The translations under genes and the position numbers were made by a program. 64,000 nt of DNA from Tumebacillus algifaecis (GTDB lineage Bacteria; Bacillota; Bacilli; Tumebacillales; Tumebacillaceae). Below, in pieces: positions 8,082 through 17,941 of the stretch. Numbering within the stretch: position 1 is the stretch's first letter; each line of letters opens with the position of its first letter. The notes below the pieces were generated by a model. The model searched no databases and was not told the origin of the DNA. It saw only the letters and a list, made by a program, of their open reading frames with translations. The stretch is taken from NCBI RefSeq assembly GCF_002243515.1, contig NZ_CP022657.1:3643501-3707500 (forward strand), given 5' to 3'.

Positions 8082-11000
8082 CTACATGTTGCGGCGATAT
8101 TGTCCGCCCACTTGATACAGGGCTTGCGTGATCTGGCCGAGCGAGCAGACTTTGACCGTCTCCATCAGCTCTGCAAAGATGTTGCCACCGCTCATCGCCG
8201 TTTCTTTCAGGCGGCGGATCGCTGCTCCGGCCTCTGCTGCATGCTCGCTTTGGAACGAGCGCAGATTGGCGATTTGGAGCTCTTTTTCTTCTTTGGTCGC
8301 ACGAGCAAGTTCGATCTCCGGCGCTTCGAAGTCGTCTCCTTGCGTTTTCGGGTTGAGATAGGTATTCACCCCGATGATCGGCAAGGAACCGTCATGCTTT
8401 TTGTGTTCATAGTACATCGATTCCTCTTGGATCTTGCCGCGCTGGTATTGCGTCTCCATCGCGCCGAGCACGCCACCGCGGTCGGAGATGCGCTGGAACT
8501 CTTGCAGCACCGCTTGCTCGACGAGGTCGGTCAACTCTTCGACCACAAACGAGCCCTGCACCGGGTTCTCATTTTTCAAGAGGCCATACTCTTTGGTCAG
8601 GATCATCTGGATCGCCATCGCGCGGCGCACCGATTCTTCGGTCGGCGTGGTGATCGCTTCATCATACGCGTTCGTATGCAGCGAGTTACAGTTGTCCTGC
8701 AACGCCAACAGCGCTTGCAGCGTGGTCCGAATGTCGTTGAAATCGATCTCTTGCGCATGCAGCGAACGGCCGGACGTCTGCACGTGGTATTTCAATTTTT
8801 GCGAGCGATCGTTGCCGCCGTATTTGTTCTTGATCGCAGTCGCCCAGATGCGGCGTGCGACGCGGCCGATCACCGTATACTCCGGGTCCATGCCGTTTGA
8901 GAAGAAGAACGACAGGTTCGGAGCAAAATCGTCGATGTTCATTCCGCGGCTCAAGTAGTATTCAACATAGGTGAAGGCGTTGGCCAGCGTGAAGGCCAAC
9001 TGGGAGATCGGGTTGGCACCCGCTTCTGCAATGTGATAGCCGGAGATCGATACCGAGTAGTAATTGCGCACCTTTTTGTCGATGAAATATTGCTGGATGT
9101 CGCCCATCATGCGCAGGGCGAATTCGGTCGAGAAGATACAGGTGTTTTGCCCTTGGTCTTCTTTCAGAATGTCAGCCTGTACGGTGCCGCGCACTGTAGA
9201 TAGCGTATAGGCGCGGATTTTTTCGGCCTCTTCAGCGCTCGGCTTGCGGCCATTGTCCGCCTCAAACTTGGCCAATTGCTGATCGACCGCCGTGTTCATA
9301 TACATCGCGAGAATCATCGGGGCCGGACCGTTGATCGTCATCGACACCGATGTGGACGGTGCGCAAAGGTCAAAGCCAGCATACAGCTTTTTCATGTCAT
9401 CCAACGTACAGATCGACACGCCCGATTCACCGATTTTCCCATAGATGTCCGGGCGGTAGTCCGGATCTTCGCCGTACAGGGTCACCGAGTCGAAAGCGGT
9501 AGACAGGCGTTTTGCATCATCATTTTTGGACAGGTAGTGGAAGCGACGGTTGGTGCGCTCCGGAGTCCCTTCACCTGCGAACTGGCGCTTCGGATCTTCC
9601 CCTTCACGCTTGAACGGAAACACGCCTGCCGTATAAGGGAACTCACCGGGCACGTTTTCGTTCATCAGCCATTTCAGCAGGTCGCCCCAATCTTCGTACT
9701 TCGGCAGCGCGACTTTCGGAATCTTCGTGCCAGACAGCGACTCGGTGAACAGCTCGGTGACGATCTCCTTGTCGCGGATTTTGGTGATGAATTGGTCTGC
9801 CGAGTATTGCTCTTTCAGCTTCGGCCAATTTTCGATCAGTCGCTTCGCCTCCGGATGCAACTGTCCATCAAAGTTGGCGATCTGCGCATCGAGGGCGGCC
9901 AGCATCTCGTCTTGGCCTGCGAACAGTTCGCGCACGCCTTTCAATTGGAACAGCTTGCGCGCGATGGCAGCTTGCGCGTCGATCAGTTTCTTGTAATCGC
10001 GAATCGAACCTACGATCTCCCCGAGGTATTGAGTCCGCTCCGGCGGGATGATGTAATTTTTCTTGGAAATGCTTTCGGTCACATTCATTTGGGACTCCCA
10101 ATTGAGGTCCAGTTTCGCGTTGAGTTGGTCGATCAGCGCACGATAGAGGACGTTGGTACCAGGATCATTGAACTGGCTGGCGATCGTGCCGTAGATCGGC
10201 ATCCCGTCTACGCTTTGCTCCCACAGGCTGTGGTTGCGTTGATACTGCTTCTTCACATCGCGCAGCGCGTCCTGCGACCCTTTGCGCTCAAACTTATTGA
10301 TCGCCACGAGGTCAGCAAAATCGAGCATGTCGATCTTCTCCAACTGCGACGGCGCGCCAAACTCGGAGGTCATCACATACAAGGAGAGGTCGGTGACTTT
10401 GGTGATCTCCGCATCGCCTTGGCCGATCCCTGATGTTTCGACGATGATCAGGTCGTAGCCAGCCACCTTGACCACATCGATCGCTTCTTTGATCGCAGCC
10501 GACAGCTCAGAACGCGACTCGCGAGTCGCAAGCGAGCGCATGTAGACGCGCGAGTTGTTGATCGCGTTCATGCGAATGCGGTCGCCAAGCAGTGCACCGC
10601 CCGTCTTTTGCTTGGACGGATCGACCGAGAGGATAGCGATCGTCTTGTCTTCAAAATCATTCAGGAATCTGCGCACAAGTTCATCGGTCAAAGATGATTT
10701 ACCCGCGCCGCCGGTGCCGGTGATGCCGATGACCGGCTTGTCTTGCACCTGCTCACGAATCTCGGCCAGAAGCTTTTGATGATCCGCATCGTTTTGGTAG
10801 ACCGCTTCTTCTGCAACGGTGATCAGCTTCGCGATCGAAAGCGTATTCTTTTCCTTCAGCTTGGCAAATTCTGCCTCAGCCTGCTTGACAGTCGGGAAGT
10901 CTGCGGTTTCCAGCATGTGGTTGATCATGCCTTGCAGACCCATCTTGCGGCCGTCTTCCGGCGAATAGATCTTGGCGATGCCGTAGCTTTCCAAGTCGCG

Positions 11001-11327
11001 AATCTCCTCCGGAACGATGACGCCGCCACCGCCGCCAAAAATCTTGATGTGCGAGGCACCGCGCTCTTGAAGCAGATCGTACATGTATTTGAAAAATTCA
11101 ACGTGACCGCCTTGATAGGACGAGATCGCGATACCTTGTGCATCCTCTTGCACAGCGGCGTTGACGATCTCTTCAGCGGAACGGTTATGTCCAAGGTGAA
11201 TGACTTCCGCACCAGAGGATTGCAGAATGCGGCGCATGATGTTGATCGAAGCGTCATGACCGTCAAAAAGTGCGGAGGAAGTGACAAAGCGAATCTTGTG
11301 TTTCGGACGATAGATCGTGGTTTCCAT
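8082..11327 (-). CDS. icmF: Fused isobutyryl-CoA mutase
   Basis: At 1081 residues this is the full IcmF architecture in one chain. Residues 1-135 are the B12-binding domain with axial His in DGHDASI (His24) and [12 protein letters not shown]. Residues ~195-420 are the MeaI-type G-protein chaperone domain with P-loop GTGGAGKSS (204-212) and NKFERKG as the base-recognition motif. Residues ~520-1081 are the substrate-binding mutase barrel. The enzyme interconverts isobutyryl-CoA and n-butyryl-CoA using adenosylcobalamin, with related activity on isovaleryl/pivalyl-CoA in some members. It is the second gene of a tetR-icmF operon with a 30-base gap. It links branched-chain and straight-chain acyl-CoA pools, consistent with the fad operon 10 kb away. 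Confidence 0.97.
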   Translation of the reverse strand: METTIYRPKHKIRFVTSSALFDGHDASINIMRRILQSSGAEVIHLGHNRSAEEIVNAAVQEDAQGIAISSYQGGHVEFFKYMYDLLQERGASHIKIFGGGGGVIVPEEIRDLESYGIAKIYSPEDGRKMGLQGMINHMLETADFPTVKQAEAEFAKLKEKNTLSIAKLITVAEEAVYQNDADHQKLLAEIREQVQDKPVIGITGTGGAGKSSLTDELVRRFLNDFEDKTIAILSVDPSKQKTGGALLGDRIRMNAINNSRVYMRSLATRESRSELSAAIKEAIDVVKVAGYDLIIVETSGIGQGDAEITKVTDLSLYVMTSEFGAPSQLEKIDMLDFADLVAINKFERKGSQDALRDVKKQYQRNHSLWEQSVDGMPIYGTIASQFNDPGTNVLYRALIDQLNAKLDLNWESQMNVTESISKKNYIIPPERTQYLGEIVGSIRDYKKLIDAQAAIARKLFQLKGVRELFAGQDEMLAALDAQIANFDGQLHPEAKRLIENWPKLKEQYSADQFITKIRDKEIVTELFTESLSGTKIPKVALPKYEDWGDLLKWLMNENVPGEFPYTAGVFPFKREGEDPKRQFAGEGTPERTNRRFHYLSKNDDAKRLSTAFDSVTLYGEDPDYRPDIYGKIGESGVSICTLDDMKKLYAGFDLCAPSTSVSMTINGPAPMILAMYMNTAVDQQLAKFEADNGRKPSAEEAEKIRAYTLSTVRGTVQADILKEDQGQNTCIFSTEFALRMMGDIQQYFIDKKVRNYYSVSISGYHIAEAGANPISQLAFTLANAFTYVEYYLSRGMNIDDFAPNLSFFFSNGMDPEYTVIGRVARRIWATAIKNKYGGNDRSQKLKYHVQTSGRSLHAQEIDFNDIRTTLQALLALQDNCNSLHTNAYDEAITTPTEESVRRAMAIQMILTKEYGLLKNENPVQGSFVVEELTDLVEQAVLQEFQRISDRGGVLGAMETQYQRGKIQEESMYYEHKKHDGSLPIIGVNTYLNPKTQGDDFEAPEIELARATKEEKELQIANLRSFQSEHAAEAGAAIRRLKETAMSGGNIFAELMETVKVCSLGQITQALYQVGGQYRRNM

Positions 11328-11357
11328 GTATCATATTTCCCCTTTCGCATAGCCCAG

Positions 11358-11993
11358 TTACATCGACGATGGGCTGATCTCCTGAAGCAATAAAGACGTT
11401 TGTTTCTCAGTATATTGTTCGAGCGAATAATCTCGGTGCAACGCCCAGCGGCGGAACGTCCACATCTGGGCTAAAACCACAATATTGTGCGCGAAAAGCT
11501 TTACACTTTCAGGTGCAAGCATCAGCGAGCCGTCTGCACGCCCACGCTCCAAGATGTCAACAAATAGTTCGGTGATCTCCGTTTCTTGACGCAGTACGAG
11601 TTTCAATTGCGCCGCCGGCAGCGACTTTGTTTCCTGATAGATGAGCAACACGTAATCTTGCAATTCGTCCACACAGGCAAAAAAGTGCCGAATCGACAAC
11701 ACGAGCAATTCCCGGCCCTGCTCTGCACCATGTAGCACTTCGTCGAGCCGGCGCTTCATCTCACCGTGAATGTACGCACAGACCAGATAGAGCACGTCCT
11801 CTTTCGAATGCACATATTCGTAGAGCGTTCCGATGCCAAGACCGCTCGCCTTGGCGATTTCGCGAGTCGTCGTCTTGTGGAACCCCTTCTCCACAAACAG
11901 GTCAACGGCCGCCTGAACGATCTGACGACGCCGTTGCTCGACCAGTTGCGGATCGGACACGCGTGCAGGAATCGGTTTCGATTCGTCTGTCAT
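11358..11993 (-). CDS. TetR-family transcriptional regulator of acyl-CoA metabolism (proposed)
   Basis: Residues 20-66 form the TetR DNA-binding domain: RRRQIVQAAVDLFVEKGF, then TTTREIAKASGLGIGTLYEYV, the recognition helix region. The remaining ~145 residues are the ligand-binding part. I chose the ATG at 11993 because AGGAGGTG lies 4-5 bases upstream; the longer frame to 12038 would run through the operator-like palindrome. The gene leads an operon with icmF. It resembles FadR/YsiA-type regulators that release DNA on binding long-chain acyl-CoA. Effector and targets are inference from the neighbour. Confidence 0.9.
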   Translation of the reverse strand: MTDESKPIPARVSDPQLVEQRRRQIVQAAVDLFVEKGFHKTTTREIAKASGLGIGTLYEYVHSKEDVLYLVCAYIHGEMKRRLDEVLHGAEQGRELLVLSIRHFFACVDELQDYVLLIYQETKSLPAAQLKLVLRQETEITELFVDILERGRADGSLMLAPESVKLFAHNIVVLAQMWTFRRWALHRDYSLEQYTEKQTSLLLQEISPSSM

Positions 11994-12014
11994 CTCGCAC
12001 CTCCTCTTCAACCG

Positions 12015-12032
12015 ACTGAGCGCTCGCTCGGT
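12015..12032. promoter_or_regulatory. Candidate TetR operator upstream of tetR-icmF
   Basis: ACTGAGCG-CT-CGCTCGGT is an 18-bp palindrome with one mismatched pair per arm. It lies 21 bases upstream of the tetR start, a typical autoregulatory position. Confidence 0.6.
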
Positions 12033-12085
12033 TAGCATTCTATGTTCAGTTTATTCGTTATCGTGCCATTCCGTCAACGGATAAA

Positions 12086-12117
12086 ACAACAAAAAGAGCG
12101 GATCGAAATCCGCTCTC
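12086..12117 (-). terminator. Terminator of the lipoprotein gene
   Basis: On the minus strand AGAGCGGAT and ATCCGCTCT form a stem with a short TTCG-type loop, followed by TTTTTGTTGTTTT. Confidence 0.9.
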
Positions 12118-12156
12118 TAGTTATTCGTCTATACGAATCAGATGCTAGGAGTAAAA

Positions 12157-12756
12157 TTACTTCGCGATGGTGCCTTCTTTACCTACAACTTTGTAGTTTT
12201 TACCGTCTTTCTTAACGGTGTAGGTCAGACCTTTGTAGGTCAAGACGTAGTTACCATCTTTTTCTTCTACTTTCGCATCTTCGTATTTTGCTACAGCAGT
12301 CAGTGCGTTTGCACGGATCGCTTCAGCTTTTGCAATTGTGGTTTCCGGCTTGAAGGAATCTTCTTTCTTGTTCTTCACAGCCAGAGCTTTGATCGCCTCG
12401 TTTGCTTTGTCGAGCGCAGCTTTGTCGCCGATGACAGCGGTGTATTCCTTCTCAGCCAGAGCTGCGTCCCAGTAGGTGCCCAGGAAAGTCAGCGCTTCCT
12501 CTTTCGATTTAGCCGGCTTCGCGAAGGTCACTTCTTTGTCACCTTCCAGGCCTTTAACGGTACCAAATTGGGCCTGCAGTTTTTCTTCTGCAATTACAGC
12601 AGCTGCAAATACAGCTTTGTTGGTTTTTTCTACGTCTTCTTTTTTCGGAGCTTCAGCAGCCGGTTTTTCGCTGGTAGTTTCGCTACCGCAACCTACGCCA
12701 GCAACAACGGTCGTTGCAAATGCTGCAGCCAGAAGAAGTTTCGAGAACTTTTTCAT
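12157..12756 (-). CDS. Predicted lipoprotein, unknown function
   Basis: From the ATG at 12756 the protein begins MKKFSKLLLAAAFATTVVAG and then VGCG, a lipoprotein signal with acylated Cys near residue 23. The mature part is about 175 residues, Lys/Glu/Ala rich and largely helical, ending in two short Lys-rich beta strands (YVLTYKGLTYTVKKDGKNY). No catalytic motif or named domain is visible. A further in-frame upstream start at 12792 has no ribosome site. The gene is flanked by an AT-rich 290-base gap upstream and a strong terminator downstream, so it is a single-gene unit. Confidence 0.8.
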   Translation of the reverse strand: MKKFSKLLLAAAFATTVVAGVGCGSETTSEKPAAEAPKKEDVEKTNKAVFAAAVIAEEKLQAQFGTVKGLEGDKEVTFAKPAKSKEEALTFLGTYWDAALAEKEYTAVIGDKAALDKANEAIKALAVKNKKEDSFKPETTIAKAEAIRANALTAVAKYEDAKVEEKDGNYVLTYKGLTYTVKKDGKNYKVVGKEGTIAK

Positions 12757-13043
12757 AGTAAAATTCCCCCTTTTCAAGCAGGAGTGTATCACAGAAAACT
12801 CGCAATTGGGAAGAGCACTTTAAAATTTGGTAATATTCTGAAAAGTATATTATATGCATTCAATTGTATGATTATACGTGAATTATACCGGTTACTACTT
12901 GAAAATATTGAATTCGGTGCGATATTTCTTTTAACTACCCTTGCCTAATGTAGATATACATACAATTTCAACAAAAAACAGCGGGATACTAGCAGTTTGT
13001 GAAGGTGTATAATTCTCGCATGATGATTTCCAATATTTCTTAG

Positions 13044-13265
13044 TTAGCGCTGACGTCCATTTTCCAATTCTGAGTAGGCGCGGCGCAGGGCCAGCTTGAA
13101 TTTGGTATATTCGCTTGCCTCTAAGTGCTTGTCTTCATAGAGGTCCTCCAGTTCCAAATCCATCAGCACGATGTCATCGAGTGGGCTGCCCGTATAGACG
13201 ATGATCGCGTACTGTTTGAGGAACTCTCGGACTTTCATCAGTTCCTGATGGGTATTGAGCTCCAT
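13044..13265 (-). CDS. yqgQ: YqgQ-family protein
   Basis: The 73-residue product carries the YqgQ (DUF910) pattern: VREFLKQYAIIVYTGSPLDD, then LMDLELEDLYED and LALRRAY at the end. In B. subtilis yqgQ lies near glcK and the family has a small three-helix bundle of unknown role. The ATG at 13265 follows GAGAGGAGAG. The longer frame to 13328 would run into the upstream cysteine-cluster gene. It is the last of three tightly packed minus-strand genes (spacing 13 bases, then a 4-base overlap). Confidence 0.88.
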   Translation of the reverse strand: MELNTHQELMKVREFLKQYAIIVYTGSPLDDIVLMDLELEDLYEDKHLEASEYTKFKLALRRAYSELENGRQR

Positions 13266-13278
13266 GCGAACTCTCCTC

Positions 13279-14082
13279 TCACGTAGGTTGGTACGAGGCT
13301 TCGATCTCCTGCCACAGTTCGTCTCCATAGGTGCGGCAGAGAATCTCTTTCATTTCCTGATAGACCGGGCGATATCGGTCGGGCGCAAAAGCGTCTGCTA
13401 AGAGCCCTGCTCGAATATTTTCACTCACCTTCGGCGCGCCTTTGTCGGACGCCCGCAGGCGCAGCGGCAAGTTGGCACAGACAAAATCATGACGATAGGC
13501 GCTCCCCCAGCGCGAGAAACGAGCCGTCTCCTCATTTAGCGCCGTGATCAGCAGACGCCCACCCTCCTCGACGATCCATTCGAGCGGAAACAGAGCGCAG
13601 GAAAACGGTTTTACCTGTTCAGGCAGGAGTTGCTCCTCCAGCGCATAGCGGTGCGCGGCACAGGCTGGTCCGGCCCCCTCAACCTCGCAGAACAGGCAGT
13701 CGTTCTTAAAGGTTGCGATCGTTGGCAGACCTGTCGTCTCCTGATGGCGTTCATAGAGCCCCTGCTGCTGAAGCTGCTCTTGCTTGTCCCGGTGCAAATG
13801 GCGCTTCGTCAACTCCGGCAGGTGCAACTCCAGCAATTCGGTCTGCTCGTGAGCGGGCGGAAAGGGGAACCCTCCTTCACAACACGATTCATGATGCGCA
13901 TGGTGACAGTTGCGGCAGTCGAGCAACACAGGTGTTAGCAGCGCCTTGCTGTCGATGTCGAAACCTTTCCATGCCCGGATCGTCCCGTCCCGCCGTCCCT
14001 TTTTCCAATACTTGTGCAGGTGATATGCCTCATTTTCAGTCAGCGGCAACGGAGTGCCGACAAAGCGGTAACGCGATTTCAT
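13279..14082 (-). CDS. Cysteine-cluster (YkgJ/DUF3109-like) protein
   Basis: This 267-residue protein has cysteines in a spaced pattern: CRNC with following His residues, CC in HESCCEGGFPF, CLFC, then ACAAH and FSCALFPLEW. This resembles the YkgJ-type zinc- or iron-chelating cluster, in particular DUF3109 proteins, where the C..C and PF.C.LFPL blocks are conserved. The role is unknown; metal binding is inferred from the cysteines. It overlaps the upstream gene by 4 bases (ATGA), so the two are translationally coupled. Confidence 0.75.
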   Translation of the reverse strand: MKSRYRFVGTPLPLTENEAYHLHKYWKKGRRDGTIRAWKGFDIDSKALLTPVLLDCRNCHHAHHESCCEGGFPFPPAHEQTELLELHLPELTKRHLHRDKQEQLQQQGLYERHQETTGLPTIATFKNDCLFCEVEGAGPACAAHRYALEEQLLPEQVKPFSCALFPLEWIVEEGGRLLITALNEETARFSRWGSAYRHDFVCANLPLRLRASDKGAPKVSENIRAGLLADAFAPDRYRPVYQEMKEILCRTYGDELWQEIEASYQPT

Positions 14083-14516
14083 TCCGGCTGTGGCACCGGA
14101 AAGGAGAGTTTGCCAATCTCGCGGATCTTTTGAATCTCCGCGCTGTCTTTTTGATTGGAAAGCACGACGGTGCGGAAGACGATGCCTGCACGGCCTTCGA
14201 ACTCGATGCCGTAAATGTCGAGCACTTTGCCGACCAAGACATCGCTCTCGTCACCGATGTACACCGCTCCGATCAGTCCGAGCACCGCTTCGACGATCGC
14301 TTCCGGCCCTTGATCGCGCAGTCCTTGATTTACCTCATCGAGATAGCAGAGCAGATCGACGATCCCGATGTGCTCCCCGTCCACCTCAAATTGAAACTGT
14401 CCGTTCACCGAATGCGGCAACAGACGGCTGGGTGCCCACATCGCGAGCATCATTTCTTCATTAAATATAACCTTCCCATCTTTAATCGTAACTTCTACAT
14501 TTATTTGATCGCTCAT
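14079..14516 (-). CDS. Hypothetical protein, 145 aa
   Basis: This is an acidic soluble protein beginning MSDQINVEVTIKDGKVIFNE. It has alternating strands and helices and a short glycine-containing stretch (ILDIYGIEFEGRAGIVFRT). The start at 14516 follows GGAGTG; the alternative ATG at 14531 has a poor site. I do not recognise the family. It overlaps by 4 bases with the cysteine-cluster gene and probably forms a three-gene operon with it and yqgQ. Confidence 0.7.
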   Translation of the reverse strand: MSDQINVEVTIKDGKVIFNEEMMLAMWAPSRLLPHSVNGQFQFEVDGEHIGIVDLLCYLDEVNQGLRDQGPEAIVEAVLGLIGAVYIGDESDVLVGKVLDIYGIEFEGRAGIVFRTVVLSNQKDSAEIQKIREIGKLSFPVPQPE

Positions 14517-14691
14517 CACGGTACACTCCATTTCTCATGAAAGTCGTGGATATTATACCACAAAAATCTGCTCGCCCCCAAAATGGAAACGTTTGGCGCA
14601 ACAAGTTAGGGCGAACCTTATATTGGAATCTTATCGATTCCATAGTATAGTTAGTCTCATAGGATCATCGTTTGAGCGGAGGGAATTTTTC

Positions 14692-15084
14692 ATGTACATG
14701 GTTGGAGATTTTGGGCGTGTATTGCTGTTGTTCGCTTTGATGACGCCTGTTTTGTTGTTTGTAGGCTTTCATCTGCTCAAGTTGGCCTATGGGGATCGGG
14801 AACATGCTGAACCGACCGATGTCGTGGTCATGCCGCCCGACCTAGTCTGGATGAACTACACAAATGATCTTGACACCATCATCGAAATCACCAGCGCCGT
14901 CATCCAAGTGCGGCAGGAGCCTCCGGTGTCCTACGCCCAGATCAAACCTTATCTGGAGTCGTATGAGGCGCACAAAGTCGCGCAATTGATCGGCGTGTTT
15001 CACGTGTACCGCGAACGGGAGATTCGCCACTATCTAACCACCACCTATCATAAATCAAGCGCTCAAGCGCGCCTTCAACAATAG
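14692..15084 (+). CDS. Hypothetical membrane-anchored protein, 130 aa
   Basis: The ATG at 14692 follows GGAGGG. One N-terminal membrane helix (about residues 8-28, LLLFALMTPVLLFVGFHLL) is followed by a cytoplasmic part with YTNDLDTIIEITSAVIQV and a helical C-terminus. No known domain is recognised. It lies directly upstream of menA (41 bases between the stop and the chosen menA start) and may be co-transcribed with it. Confidence 0.65.
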   Translation: MYMVGDFGRVLLLFALMTPVLLFVGFHLLKLAYGDREHAEPTDVVVMPPDLVWMNYTNDLDTIIEITSAVIQVRQEPPVSYAQIKPYLESYEAHKVAQLIGVFHVYREREIRHYLTTTYHKSSAQARLQQ

Positions 15085-15125
15085 TGAAGACTGGCCGCAA
15101 CATGAACGTGGAAAGGAACGAAGCG

Positions 15126-16049
15126 ATGCCTGCGCCTGCCAAAATGAAACCACCTTCTCAACTACAAATCTGGCTTCGTGCAGTCCGCGTTCCTGCTTTG
15201 ATCGGCACGATCATCCCCGTTCTGCTCGGCGGCGGTTTGGCTTTGATCGACCGTGGATTTGAAGGCTGGACGTTTTTAGCTGTGATGATCGCCGTGATGC
15301 TCGTCCAAGCGGGCAGCAATCTGTTTAACGACTACTTCGACTACCACAAAGGCGCAGATGATGAGACCTCGCTGACACAGGCCAATCCACTGCGCAAAGG
15401 CTGGTTGAAAGCTTCGCACGTCTATCTGGGCGGCTGGATCTGTTATCTGGCGGCCGCGCTGGTCGGCTACTATATCGTCTCGATCGGCGACTGGCTTATG
15501 CTCCTCTTCGGGGTGATCGGACTTCTTCTCGGGTATCTTTACACCGGAACGCGTTTCGCCCTCGCCTATCATGGGCTGGGGGAACTGAGCGTATTCATCG
15601 TGATGGGACCACTGATCGTGCTCGGCACGTATTACGCGATGGTCAAAATTCTCTACGGGCATGTCATCTTGAACGCATTGCCGTTCGGTCTGCTCGCCGC
15701 GGCCGTGGTGCACGCGAAAAATTTGCGCGACTTAGAGCATGACCGACAGATCGGCAAACGGACGCTGGCAACATTCCTCGGCGAGCGGAAAGCGAAGTGG
15801 GAGTTCTATCTCTTGCTTCTGCTCAGCTACTTGACGATGATCGGCATCTGGCTGCTCGGTTACACCCCGCTCTCCTCCCTGCTCGTCCTGATCACCTTGC
15901 CACTCGCGTGGAAGACGGTGACCATGGTGGCCAAGTCGAGCGACCCGATGGAGCTGAACATCGGGCTTGGGCTTGCCGTGCTGTTGCAATTGCTGTTTGG
16001 AATTTTGAACGTGTTTGGGATTTTCCTCTATTACTTTCTGCAACTTTAA
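15126..16049 (+). CDS. menA: 1,4-dihydroxy-2-naphthoate polyprenyltransferase MenA
   Basis: This UbiA-superfamily membrane prenyltransferase has 307 residues and about eight or nine helices. The first Asp motif is NLFNDYFDYHKGADD (about 65-79) and the second is NLRDLEHDRQIGKRTLA, which together bind Mg and the prenyl diphosphate. The second block with EHDRQIGKRT is the MenA version. The enzyme attaches the isoprenoid tail to DHNA in menaquinone synthesis. I chose the ATG at 15126 because AAAGGA lies 8 bases before it. No other men gene is close. A bidirectional terminator follows. Confidence 0.93.
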   Translation: MPAPAKMKPPSQLQIWLRAVRVPALIGTIIPVLLGGGLALIDRGFEGWTFLAVMIAVMLVQAGSNLFNDYFDYHKGADDETSLTQANPLRKGWLKASHVYLGGWICYLAAALVGYYIVSIGDWLMLLFGVIGLLLGYLYTGTRFALAYHGLGELSVFIVMGPLIVLGTYYAMVKILYGHVILNALPFGLLAAAVVHAKNLRDLEHDRQIGKRTLATFLGERKAKWEFYLLLLLSYLTMIGIWLLGYTPLSSLLVLITLPLAWKTVTMVAKSSDPMELNIGLGLAVLLQLLFGILNVFGIFLYYFLQL

Positions 16050-16084
16050 AAGCCATCTTCCCGCCTATGGGAAGATGGCTTTTG
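16047..16084. terminator. Bidirectional terminator menA / PAP2
   Basis: AAAGCCATCTTCCC pairs with GGGAAGATGGCTTT. Its 3' half covers the last codons of the convergent PAP2 gene. Confidence 0.88.
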
Positions 16085-16562
16085 TTAGTAAGAGAGCGAC
16101 ACTCGCCCCCAGCATGGCACCAAGCGTGACGTCTGAGGGGTAATGCAGGCCAACATAGACGCGGGAGAGTGCGAGGATGCCCGCCATGATGAGCATCACT
16201 GCCCCGACAATCGGAACGAGCCACCATACGGAGACAGCCAGTGCGAAGCCGCACGCCGAGTGGTTGCTGGGGAAAGAGGCGCTGGGACGGTGCTCCAACA
16301 GTGGTTTGAACCCTTCGGCAACAAAGGGGCGGGTTCGGAAGTACAGACGCCCGATCAGTTCATTGAGCCCACGGGTGAGCGTAGCGGCCAGAAGCGCCAA
16401 CAGCACAGCTACGAGCTCCTGCTTCCCACCCTGTACGGCCACCACCCCCATCACGAGGAATAACCAAAGTGGGCCATATTTCGCAATATGCGTCATCGCG
16501 CGGTCCAGCAGCTGGGAGCGACCCACATAGCGGCGAATCGAACGCATCATCAGTTTGTCCAT
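16065..16562 (-). CDS. PAP2-family phosphatase, probable undecaprenyl-diphosphatase
   Basis: The 165-residue protein contains the three PAP2 blocks: RLYFRTRP (K/R-x6-RP type), SFPSNHS (PSxHS type) and SRVYVGLHYPSD with the catalytic His and Asp. Four to five hydrophobic helices surround them. Short PAP2 proteins of this form in Bacilli (BcrC/YwoA-like) recycle undecaprenyl diphosphate at the outer membrane face, which supports peptidoglycan synthesis and bacitracin tolerance. A broader lipid phosphatase role cannot be excluded. The start follows AGGGGGTAAC. Confidence 0.87.
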   Translation of the reverse strand: MDKLMMRSIRRYVGRSQLLDRAMTHIAKYGPLWLFLVMGVVAVQGGKQELVAVLLALLAATLTRGLNELIGRLYFRTRPFVAEGFKPLLEHRPSASFPSNHSACGFALAVSVWWLVPIVGAVMLIMAGILALSRVYVGLHYPSDVTLGAMLGASVALLLTKAIFP

Positions 16563-16578
16563 GTTACCCCCTGCATTT

Positions 16579-16614
16579 CAAAAGACCCTGCTCCGACTCG
16601 GAACAAGGTCTTTT
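16579..16614 (-). terminator. Terminator of the Pro-Thr-rich membrane protein gene
   Basis: AAAAGACC and GGTCTTTT extend through several further pairs including wobbles, giving a stem of about 16 bp. Confidence 0.85.
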
Positions 16615-16626
16615 GGTTTCCGTTGT

Positions 16627-17751
16627 TTATCTTTTCGCTTCAATATACCCGTAGTTGGACGCTGTGTCGATATGGAAATGGATGCTCGAAGCGCCCGGAT
16701 ACAGACCGTTCCAGCTGATGTCGCGCCCAGAGCGGCTCGTAGCGTCCGCTTTGGACATTCCAGCCACGATACGCATGAACTCTTCGTAGTATGCCAGGTT
16801 CTGCCCTTGTGGTGTGAAGCGTTCAAAACGCATGTTGATCGAAGTCGCCGTGTCACCGCTGAACGTCACTTCAACGATGGCAGCACCGCGCAGATAGACC
16901 AGTTTGTTGCCCGAACCGCCAAGCGGTTGGTTGAACTGGAAGAAATCCTGCACATTGGCTCGCGACGCGCCAAGCACCGATTTCAGTACCCCGCCTTCAA
17001 GCAGCGTCGCTTGAGCGGCTGGAGGTGTCTGTTCAGGCTCAGGAGCCGGAGTTGGTGTCGGCTGTGGAGTCGGGGTTGGCGTTGGTGTCGGCTTTGGAGT
17101 TGGGGTTGGCGTCGGCTGTGGAGTTGGCGTCGGTGTCGGTTTGGTGGGTGTCGGCGCCTGACCTGCATTGCCGGTCTTGCCATCCGTCTTCGGAGTGGTG
17201 CCTGCGTTGCTCGAGCCGCCCTGTTGCGGTTTGTAGGAGTCGAACGGATTAGGCGCGACTGCGACCGTCTTCCCGTTGGACACAGGTTTCGCTGTCTGTT
17301 GCAAAATGGGCTTCGGCGCGTTGTTTTCCTGCGATACTTTTTCCAAACTTGCGCCGCCATCAGACAGCAGTGCCAGATATTCTGGCGGAATTGGTTTGTT
17401 CTGTTTGATCAGATCGAGCACGATCACCAAGAAAGACAAGTCATCAGCCTGACTTTCTGCTGTGTCGTCACCAGAAGGAGCAGGTTTTACCACCGCTTCT
17501 CCTTTTTCCGTTTCAGAAGTCGCAGTCAGTTCTTTTGACTGGTGCTTCGCCTCTGCGTCTTCTTCCATCGCTTCGACTGTCGGCATGAAGATCTGAAGCA
17601 ACAGCATGATGCTGCAAAGCAACACCGACGCAAACGAGAACATCGCCCACGTTTTGCCGTACTTCCCTTTGCCCAGCACGTTGCCGATCATCATCGCGAT
17701 AGAGAACACAGCGATCACACCGAGAACGACTAAGCCAATGGTCAGCAACAT
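16627..17751 (-). CDS. Membrane protein with Pro-Thr repeat linker
   Basis: From the ATG at 17751 (AAAGGTGG upstream) the 374-residue protein has two N-terminal membrane helices (about 2-24 and 36-56). A polar region follows, then a Pro-Thr/Gln repeat linker built mainly from TPTPTP blocks (about residues 205-250) coded by a GGCGTTGGTGTCGG-like minisatellite. The C-terminal globular domain of ~115 residues has strands such as LVYLRGAAIVEVTF and SIHFHIDTASNYGYIEAKR. I infer an extracellular domain held off the membrane by the linker. No family recognised. Confidence 0.75.
   Translation of the reverse strand: MLLTIGLVVLGVIAVFSIAMMIGNVLGKGKYGKTWAMFSFASVLLCSIMLLLQIFMPTVEAMEEDAEAKHQSKELTATSETEKGEAVVKPAPSGDDTAESQADDLSFLVIVLDLIKQNKPIPPEYLALLSDGGASLEKVSQENNAPKPILQQTAKPVSNGKTVAVAPNPFDSYKPQQGGSSNAGTTPKTDGKTGNAGQAPTPTKPTPTPTPQPTPTPTPKPTPTPTPTPQPTPTPAPEPEQTPPAAQATLLEGGVLKSVLGASRANVQDFFQFNQPLGGSGNKLVYLRGAAIVEVTFSGDTATSINMRFERFTPQGQNLAYYEEFMRIVAGMSKADATSRSGRDISWNGLYPGASSIHFHIDTASNYGYIEAKR
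17035..17150. repeat. Short tandem repeats coding Thr-Pro units
   Basis: Repeats of GTTGGTGTCGG / GGAGTTGGGGTTGG form on the plus strand. They encode the (TP)n linker of the gene on the minus strand. Confidence 0.75.
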
Positions 17752-17891
17752 GTGTTCACCACCTTTATCACCCATTTGCACTCATTCTTTTCTCCACATT
17801 TCGACATGTTCTAGTAAAAATCCTGTTTATCATTTGAATTCAATTTCCAAACATTTCTGTTTTGCACACAGGAACAGCTCGCCGCGCAACC

Positions 17892-17923
17892 AAAAAGAGG
17901 ACTGCGCACGAAGCGAGTCCTCT
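17892..17923 (-). terminator. Terminator of bioY
   Basis: AGAGGACT and AGTCCTCT form a stem, followed on the minus strand by TTTTTGG. Confidence 0.85.
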
Positions 17924-17941
17924 AGTTCCAGTTCTGATCCT

